Below are positions 56,493 through 64,000 of a DNA stretch of 64,000 nucleotides, in pieces. A program made the translations under genes and the position numbers. The stretch spans positions 3,906,001 to 3,970,000 of the forward strand of contig CM056876.1 of assembly GCA_029876055.1 (NCBI GenBank). Reading direction: 5' to 3'. The notes beneath the pieces were generated by a model, which searched no databases, was not told where the DNA came from, and was given only the letters and a program-made list of their open reading frames with translations. The stretch is from Madurella fahalii (Eukaryota; Ascomycota; Sordariomycetes; Sordariales). The stretch's first letter is position 1; each line of letters starts with the position of its first letter.

Positions 56493-59452
56493 TTACATGA
56501 CCATACAGCCCCATCCCTTGGTCACCCCTTCGCAGCTCCCGCTACTCTGTAGACCTTCAGACTCGCTACTAGCCCCCCGTCCATCGCTACGACCGGCTGC
56601 TTCAACGTGGGCGTAAGCACGACACGACAAACCCGACAATACTTGTTTCACACGCCCATCAACATCAGTAGGGCTCCACTCCACCACCTTATGCAACGCT
56701 CCCATCTTCTTTGCCTCGTGAACCAGGCTTGGAGGGACACCGCGCTCAAAAAGCCCGATGTAAAACTGATGAAGATCCATCCTGGTCCTAACCTCCATAT
56801 CGGGTTGGAAGCCGTACTCGATTGCTGCTGCAGAGATCTCCGGGGTGTCTGTCAAGACGTTGGCATCCGCGATGGCGAGAAAGTGCCTTAGCCTCCACAC
56901 CGAGGGCCGGGAGCTCCCTCCGGGGTACGCAAGAAACTCTGCAAGAGCCGTAGAGTCATCCGCCCGGCAGACTTGATAGCGTTCAAAGAGGACCATCAGC
57001 GAACCGTTCTCCCAGGAGGCCCAGAACTCTTCAAATTTTCAAGCAGGAATATCCCGAGGCGCGAGATGTTCCATCCCAACACTACTAAAATGCTTTTGGA
57101 CTATCTTGTTGCCGAGAAGAAGCCGCTGATACAAATCCGACAGGCTGTTCTCCTCGTACGCGTTTGAGCAGGCAACATAACCGAACTCGAACCAGTGATC
57201 GAGATCTCGCATGATCGGCGGCGGGTGTTTGCTATCGAGAAGAAGCGCAAGGAAGACGAAGCAGTACTGTTTCGCCCACGATGTGAGGGTTCGATAGGCT
57301 TCGCCTGATCCGCCGGGTCCAGATAAGCCCTGGCTTCGCGGTATCGCTCTTGGATATAGTTGTGCACATCGGCTTCGTCTCGCGCCACCTTGCTGCCGTC
57401 GAGAACATACCTGTGCCGGAGAAACCAGGTGTAGTAGCCACCGCGGCAATTCTCCGGTAGCGCCGAGAACAGCTCGATGATTTTCTCCTCAAGCACGGCC
57501 TGTGTCATCCAGCGATGCACTTCTTGGCTGGGGACCAAGTGGAACTTGAAAATGCCAACATAAAGCCCCATGAGTTTAGACTCTTAATCGTGGTTCCTGC
57601 AGCGCTGAAACCCATAGTCCTCTCGTACCTGAGGATCCTCGGGGTGGGAACCGTACAAACAGTCCCGGCGCAGAAGGTCCGCCGTTGTGATGGGCCGGTG
57701 GCTGCATGCGAACAGATGTTGATCAGCGGCTTCGTCTTCGCAAGAGACAATGCAGAACCAAGCTCCGTTGCAGTGCGAGCATCTCCGTGTAGTTGCCTTT
57801 TCGCAATCAAAAGCCCCGCAGCGGCCTGAAGTGGCCACGGCTTCCGTGATGAACGGCTCTGCCACCGTCTCATCATCATATGGTGCTTCTCTGATGAATC
57901 TGTCAGCTTCTCGGTGTGCGAATCTCTGGAACGACTTACTCTGCACTTGATGCTTTTACAAGGAGACTCAGTCGCTCATTTTCCACGTATCTTGATATCA
58001 TGGAAGTCGCCGAGGGTATGTACGACCCCGGTAGGACGGTGCTCATGGTCGACGCGCCGAGCGTCGATTCCTTTGCTTGCGGCAATACCACGGCATCCCG
58101 ATTCATTATCTCGGCTCTCATCAAGGACTCAAGATCCCTTACCGAACTTTTGATTCGATCCGTCTGAGCCACCGATAATAACTGAAAACCGGGAAGTCCC
58201 CAGAGGTTGTACAGCTTACCGTGGGCCCTCTCGTCTTGACCCCGTTAAAGATGGCGAGAAAGTGCCAACATAGAAAACAACTCTTTTTGCTGCAGCCAAT
58301 GTAGTCAACAGCCGAAGTACCCGCTCTGCCAGTTGTGGGGGGTTGGATGTAGAGCTGCAGCAGTTGCATCTCTGCGTGGACCTCCCAAGTCGATGATTTC
58401 AGCTTGTCGAATTCCTGAGCGAGCTTGTGCTTGGCCCACCGCGGCCGTTTTTCTCCGACAGCCAGGAGGTCACTGACCCCATCGTCTGTAAAAGCATATC
58501 CAAGGTGTTTAAAGAGTCTGCTCAGAGTCCAGCTTTGGCCGTGCGCTGAAGTTGAGGTTTTGCGGGGAGTTGGGCAGTCAACGGTAGAGATAGAGATGTT
58601 GGCCATCCCTAGCAACCTTTCTGCAGCGCGTACGATAACACAGAACGAGGTTCGGACTCTTCCGAGAAAACCCAACGAGATCCTCAGACTTCGAGAGCCA
58701 GGGGGCCAGAGCTCGCTGAAGTCAACTTCTGAGAAGCTTTTGTACAGCTGATGTGCTTGAACTACCAGCGCCCCGTTTCTCTCCGCGTTGGACGCATACT
58801 GGGCAAAGACGGCATCATACAGCTCTCTCAGGTGGCCAGCAAACCGCGACCGGGATTTCTGTTGCTCTCCATGCTTATAACGCTTGAGTATTTGTCTGAG
58901 ATCACAAATGTAATCGTGGATCCTCGCCTCGTAATGCTTGAAGATAAGCGTCCAAAGATCGTCCGGGCTGCTTGTGTCTTTGGCATCTTAGCTTATGCGC
59001 GGTCTCGAACGACGGTTAACGGGAGTCGCGGGAAGCCAACCTTCATCCTCTGCGATGCGCCGAAACAGTGCCTCGATGCACCTCAGAAAGGCCTCGTTCC
59101 TCGGACGGAATTTGCTGTTTCTAGCGACGAACACTCGGACTCCATCGTGAGAGTTGGTCATCAGGGTAGCGCTAACATGGCGACCGCCCTTCTCGTTGGC
59201 CACCAGCTCTGCCAATCTGTCAAGGAATGCTCTCTGCAATCTGCCAGTGCCAAAGTTGACGAGCGTTGACACTTCGGCCGAGTCGACGTCGTCCAACGCG
59301 AAATCACCGTCGTCTGGAGCGTCCAGATGTGATTCGTCGAAATGCGTTGGGGCCCCGACTTGGCCATGGTAGCGCAGCCGTAGCAGCTTGGTGAGGGCTT
59401 CGAATCTGGCTCTGTCGAGACCATTTGCCTCCCAGTCGAAGCGCTCCGTCAT
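56493..59452 (-). pseudogene. Broken OTT_1508-like deaminase / MYND-finger gene
   Basis: Minus-strand coding sequence can be followed from ATG 59452 to about 56493, but only by passing several breaks: TAA at 58988-58990, a frameshift near 58222-58232, TAA at 57584-57586, a frameshift near 57290-57312 and TGA at 57039-57041. Protein-like sequence resumes after each. The first half holds a deaminase-type pair of motifs, HAEMQLL (58370-58378) and SKKSCFLC (58268-58291), diagnostic of the OTT_1508-like nucleic-acid-deaminase family of fungi. The middle holds a MYND-like finger (CGAFDC, RRCSHC, WFCIVSC, ending in FAC). The C-terminal part is helical and unnamed. All three stops could arise from CAA or CGA by C-to-T change. 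A further shift or short intron may lie at 57900-57939. Confidence 0.78.
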
Positions 59453-61447
59453 GTTCCGCTATGTGACAACCTTTCTTTCCTAGGGTGGAGGTATCAGCAG
59501 GGGGTGTTGAAGGTGCTAGTCTCAGTCGGAATGCTCGTGCGGTCAGTTTCCGTCAATAGGCTCTCAGGAGCGTGGCCTGCAGTGCGGGCACCAATGAAAC
59601 CAGGGGCACTGAACCAACCTTTTGTTCAATAGCTTCGGTAGCGGTCTAAACTTGGAGTTTGACTCTAATCTCCCCGTTTCATGTTTAAACATACACTTTC
59701 ATGACAACTGGCACCGCTAGGGCAACCAATCCGACAACAAGGGGACCAAAACCGCCACTTCGAATAACCCACCTTAATAAACGCTCTCGGTATAATCCCC
59801 CCCCACCCCCCCTCTCGTCTAATCTCCTCGAGGTATTCCCGCTCCCCGACAAGCATGGACAAATCCCCGGCTCACCAACCAATGCATCAACGTGCTAACC
59901 TCCATCAGCGGAACCACGTACCAGTAACGTAGCCCGTAACCAAAAGTCATCTCCCTGTTCCTCAGAGGGCTTGGTAACCTGGAGAAGATGGTAGTTCATT
60001 ACAGACGATGCCCATTTGTAGGCAACCAGAAAGCGGGTAAAGAGGGCGTTGTAGAAGAGATAACAGAGGGGTGAGGGATAACCTGAGGTGTGTTGGCGAA
60101 GTGGGTGTTGCTGAGACATGATAGAGGGAGGTGCTTCTTTTGGGCAACCTCCTATCCTCGTCAACCAGAACGCATCGTAAGTTACACTGTGGCGGTGCCC
60201 GATTTTTGGATGAAAAGTATATCCCACTAAGGTATATACCGTGTAGGACAGGGTGGATAATGTTTAGGTAGATATTGGGCATCTGGTATAGTAAACTCCT
60301 TGATAAGCGCTGACTCGCCCAAATGGCCGTTGCTATTATATACCTCACAGCCGAAGAAACAGCCGCCGCCCTGATTTACTGCATACCAGCCACTGCCGCG
60401 GTGTGCAGGTTATTCGAGGACCTGGTATTATCCTGGCTATCATGAGCGAGAGAGCGGGGGCTGCAGATGGACAGCATATTATCTCCCTCCGACGTCCTCG
60501 CGCCGGGCAGCAATTCCAACATTGAGGGCGGCAAGGAACGCAAGAAGTCGTTGCGCAGTGATCCTCGCATCTATACGTAGTCACACAAGCGTTTATTATC
60601 CTGGCACATCAGTCTTGACACCGAAATCGGTACCTGCCCCCTGCGGTTGTAGCGATACCGACATCGAGATGAGAGCCAAAGTCCTAGGGAACTAAGGGAA
60701 CTTGAGAGTACAAGAAAGGGGAAATGGAGGAGCGATATGTTCGAATTACTATTACATTCATCACATTGTCAAGTCCGATACTCAAGAGATGATGCTTACC
60801 TTAGGTACAGAATTGGATATGAGCTCTGAATTGAAGGCGTGGCAAGACGACGGAGCCGGTTCGCGCCAAGATACGGCGAGTGGGATCCTCCAATTCCTGC
60901 ATCCCTTGGAATTTCTGGAGCGTTGGTCGACCTTTTCCCAGAATTGGCTAGCGAGACGAGCTAGAGAGGGGTGCCGCAGGATTGCGGCGGACCAAAAGCC
61001 TCTCTGCCAACCAACAGTACCAACGTCGTTACCCCGGCCTCCAGGCCCCCCAGGGCCTCTTTGACGCTTTGCGGGGTACTGTACTATACGCTACAGTATG
61101 CACAAGGCGCTGCCCTCTATGTGTAATTAACCCATTGGTTTTGCATTTTCAATGGCTGGATACACTCATCAGCTGTTAGTACTGTACTGTGCGTGTCAAC
61201 TTTAAGGTAGGTTTCTGAACCACCAACCGCGGCATTGTTGCCTTCCATGGCGTGGCCAACAGGCCTGCGTCTTGAATACCTTAGGTAAGGTACCGTATGC
61301 ACACCGCCTGTTGTGCACGGTAGTCCCCTAATAAATTACGTCCGCGCAAACAAGGGGCCCACAACACGCCCCTCTCCGTCCTGGTGCGCGTTCAGCCCCC
61401 AAACCTCACGGCGCCTTCGAATTCACTTCCATTCCGCTATCATAGCC
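59453..61447. other. Intergenic region of about 2 kb
   Basis: There is no supported gene. Several GTAC/AGTACTGTAC-type motifs occur (about 61077-61085 and 61179-61190). A C-run lies at about 59798-59812. Confidence 0.5.
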
Positions 61448-63113
61448 ATGTCCTCTGCTACCAATGACCACGCTCTTCTCTTTGCGGTTTTGACCGGTAC
61501 GATCACTTTGGTCTACTTGGTCACCCGCAAGATGTTCGGCCACGACCCTCGCGAACCGCCGTTGGCTCGGCAGTCCGTTCCCTTTATCGGCCACATGGTC
61601 GGACTGGCACGGGCCAAGTTCAACTACTATGTTGACCTCAGGTATGCCCTACCTACCCTCCTCATTGATTCCCGGTTACGGGGCGAAGCTTCTCCTGACC
61701 CTGCCCAGCAAGCAGACAGACTCCCCCATCTTCACCATGTCCCTCCCGGGCCAGAAGATGTATGTGGTAACTAAGCCGGAGCTCATCCAGACGATACAGA
61801 AGCAGCACAGAGTCCTCGCGTTCCCGCCTATTGCGGCCAAGTTTGCCAGTACCATCTGCGGCGCCAGCTCCGAGGCCCAGGCTATCCTAGCCAAGAACGT
61901 CAATGGCGACGAGGGCGATTTCGGCCTTTCCATGGAGTCCTACGCTGCTATGCGCGCCGCCCTCAAGCCCGGTCATCACCTTGACGACATGAACCGCGTC
62001 ATGATCCAGGAAATCTCCAAGTCGCTTGACCTGCTGCAGCCAACTAAGACCGAGGGTTCCCGGACCATCGGGATGCACGCCTGGCTGAGGGATGCCATCA
62101 CGACGGCTACTACCAGATCCGTCTACGGTCCTATGAATCCGTACGATGATAAGGCTATTGCCGATTCTTTTTGGGAGTTTGAAAGCTGCATTATGTCCAT
62201 CTTGGTCGGGTTCCTTCCTTCTATTACCGCCCGAAAAGCCATCGCAGCTCGGGATAGGGTTGCCATGGCTTTCGAAGCATACTACAAAGCCGGAGGAGTT
62301 GAGAAGGCATCGGCTCTCGCCCAAAAACGATATCAAGCAGAAATCGACCATAACCTCCGGCTGCAAGATATAGCCCGCTTCGAGGTAGGCGGTTCGGTGG
62401 CCATCTTGGTCAATACTGCACCTGCAGCCTTCTGGACTCTCCTCTTACTACACGCCCACCCGGGCCTCCTCGGTGATATCAGGCAGGAAGTTGATGCCTG
62501 CATTGGCACAACCACTCTGAGCGACGGCTCTACCGTCAAGACTATTGAGATTACCACCCTCAAGGAAAACTGCCCCCTGTTGCTCTCCTCCTATCAGGAG
62601 GTCCTTCGCCATCGCTCCATGGGGACATCGGTACGCGAGGTCACGGAAGATACGTTTCTCGACCAATGGCTGCTAAAGAAGGGCGCTATGTTGCAAATGC
62701 CGAGCCGCGTCATCCATCAAGACGCCAGCCTCTGGGGCTCCAACGTTGCCGACTTCAACCCCCGTAGGTTCCTCGCCGGAGAGAAGAAGAACCGTCCGGG
62801 CGATGTCTGTTTCCGCGCCTTTGGTGGTGGCAAGACGCTTTGCCCAGGCCGGCACTTTGCAACCAACGAGATCCTCGCTGTCGTCGCTTCCTTCATCGCA
62901 AGATTTGATATGGAGCCGGTTGACGGAAGCTGGGAGCTTCCCACTACCCTGAATACGAATGTTGCTTCGGTCGTCATGGAGCCGGATCATGATATTCAAG
63001 TTCGGATCAAGACACGACAGGGATTCGAGAATGTCAAGTGGGCCGTTAGTCTTGCTGGATCGGAGAAGGTCTTTGCTATGGTGACGGAAGATACCGGCGG
63101 CGAGGTTGAGTAG
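61448..63113 (+). CDS. Cytochrome P450 monooxygenase, CYP7/CYP8-like fungal type
   Basis: Two exons (61448-61641, 61709-63113; 67-bp intron with CTGAC branch) encode 532 aa. An N-terminal membrane anchor (LLFAVLTGTITLVYLV, residues about 10-26) places it on the ER. The heme loop FGGGKTLCPGRHFA carries Cys 443. Upstream are the K-helix-like segment YQEVLRHRS (E-x-x-R) and the PERF-region equivalent FNPRRFL. The I-helix region (VGGSVAILVNTAPAAFW) has Asn-Thr instead of the usual acidic-Thr pair, as in the prostacyclin-synthase/CYP7-8-like fungal P450s. Those enzymes may use peroxide or isomerise substrates without oxygen activation. It sits 7 kb beyond the BBE oxidase, past a tRNA and a pseudogene, so membership of the NRPS cluster is uncertain. 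Confidence 0.88.
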
Positions 63114-64000
63114 GAGCTACAACTCGAAAACAGTGTCATGGTGGGATGCGGCGGCTGTACAGTACCTATATTGAAGCGAAGGCATAGACCATAACGTAAA
63201 GCCCTCCCTTCCGGGAATGCTTTTACTCCTCGTTCCAGGCATTCAAATTTCCGTTCCCGAGGTACCCATCCGTGATGGATATATCCTAGGGTAGAGTCAG
63301 GTACACGATTCTTCAAAATAACACCCCGCGTTCGAGTCGGAGCCGGCACCACACAATCCTGCCTATGCCCCCCCGGCCCATATGGACAGAATTTGACGTA
63401 CGACCCAGGATAGACGGCACTAGGAACCGCTTGCATTGTATCGCGCCTTTGACGCTATATTGGGGCTAAGTATGACTAATAGGTGACAGAATTGCGTGAC
63501 AAGAAGAAGGGAGTTCTACCCGACATTCTTGGTTTTGGCCCCGTGGATAGGAAAGAATAGCCGAAGGAAACTATGAAGTTGTATACAGTTGGGCATGTGA
63601 GATGGTTGCAAAGGGGAGCCGGGCCACCTGCCGCTTAGGGCGACTTTTTGACACCATTGTCAGCTCTCCAACATCCCAGCGCTCTTGCGGTTGCCGTACA
63701 ACCTCATTTTACTTGAGAGGTTGTGTGGGTCACTTACCCCTGCATCTTAGCATATAGCTGCAGGCTGCGGGGTGCAGGTCCAGGCATGATATGGAGCTGA
63801 AACCCCGGCCTTACACCCTCCAAGACATCCTGCTGTCCATTATTTCCAGAAGAACGGCGCCAAGACCAATAGCTGCCCCTTTTCGCATTTCTATTGCATT
63901 GGACACAGAGGGGTATGTGGGGCATTACTCTCTATATTCAACAAATATGCCCGCGATTAGTAGCACCCGTATCGACTCAAGTCCTAGAAACCTTAGAATA
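63114..64000. other. Intergenic region to window end
   Basis: No gene is supported. A TGTACAGTAC motif lies at 63157-63166, just past the P450 stop. Confidence 0.45.

Noticed and set aside
57900..57939. 40-bp intron in the deaminase-MYND pseudogene
   Set aside because: It has GT and AG ends, but the only branch-like GCTGAC is three bases from the acceptor, too close. Another frameshift is as likely, so it is left open.
60702..61064. 120-codon open frame in the 2 kb gap before the P450
   Set aside because: No protein-like blocks and no supporting start context or splice sites.

Overview
This window is nuclear DNA of a filamentous ascomycete (Pezizomycotina, most likely a Sordariomycete). The evidence is GT-AG introns of about 50-115 bp with CTAAC/CTGAC branch points, a GC-rich gene space, a multimodular NRPS gene, fungal families such as the rhodopsin/PTH11-like membrane proteins and a pogo/Fot1-type transposon with C-to-T damage of the RIP type, plus an intron-bearing tRNA-Asp. 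I cannot name the species from sequence alone.

Layout. Positions 1-5000 are a decayed repeat block: a retrotransposon gag remnant, a complete but inactivated pogo-like element (531-3030, perfect TA target duplication, internal duplication), unclassified relic DNA, and a second truncated pogo-like copy on the minus strand (about 4450-4822). Positions 5.4-13 kb hold ordinary genes: a trans-aconitate-methyltransferase-like enzyme, a doubtful Cys-motif ORF, a three-finger C2H2 protein, a 101-residue small protein and a large membrane protein.

Positions 13.9-54.1 kb form a likely secondary-metabolite gene cluster. The core is one NRPS gene on the minus strand (13928-38385; 10 exons, 7963 aa by my splicing). 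Its domain order reads C*-A-T-E / C-A-T / C-A-T-E / C-A-T / C-A-T-E / C-T / C-T*. Epimerases in modules 1, 3 and 5 suggest a D-L-D-L-D pentapeptide core. The tail (C-T-C plus a carrier domain that has lost its phosphopantetheine Ser) carries no A domain. Divergent from it across a 1.9 kb shared intergenic region is an ABCC-type full transporter (40275-45485, 14 exons). It is followed by a VAO/ALO-type FAD oxidase, a rhodopsin-like seven-helix membrane protein and a secreted BBE-like FAD oxidase. Together they read as assembly (NRPS), oxidation (two flavoenzymes, perhaps the P450 at 61.4 kb) and export (ABC transporter). Cluster limits and product are inferred.

Positions 54-64 kb hold an intron-containing tRNA-Asp(GUC), a pseudogene that once joined an OTT_1508-like deaminase domain to a MYND finger (at least three stops and two frameshifts), and an intact cytochrome P450. 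The items most worth following are the NRPS architecture with its A-less tail and degenerate terminal carrier, the broken deaminase-MYND gene, and the internally duplicated transposon.
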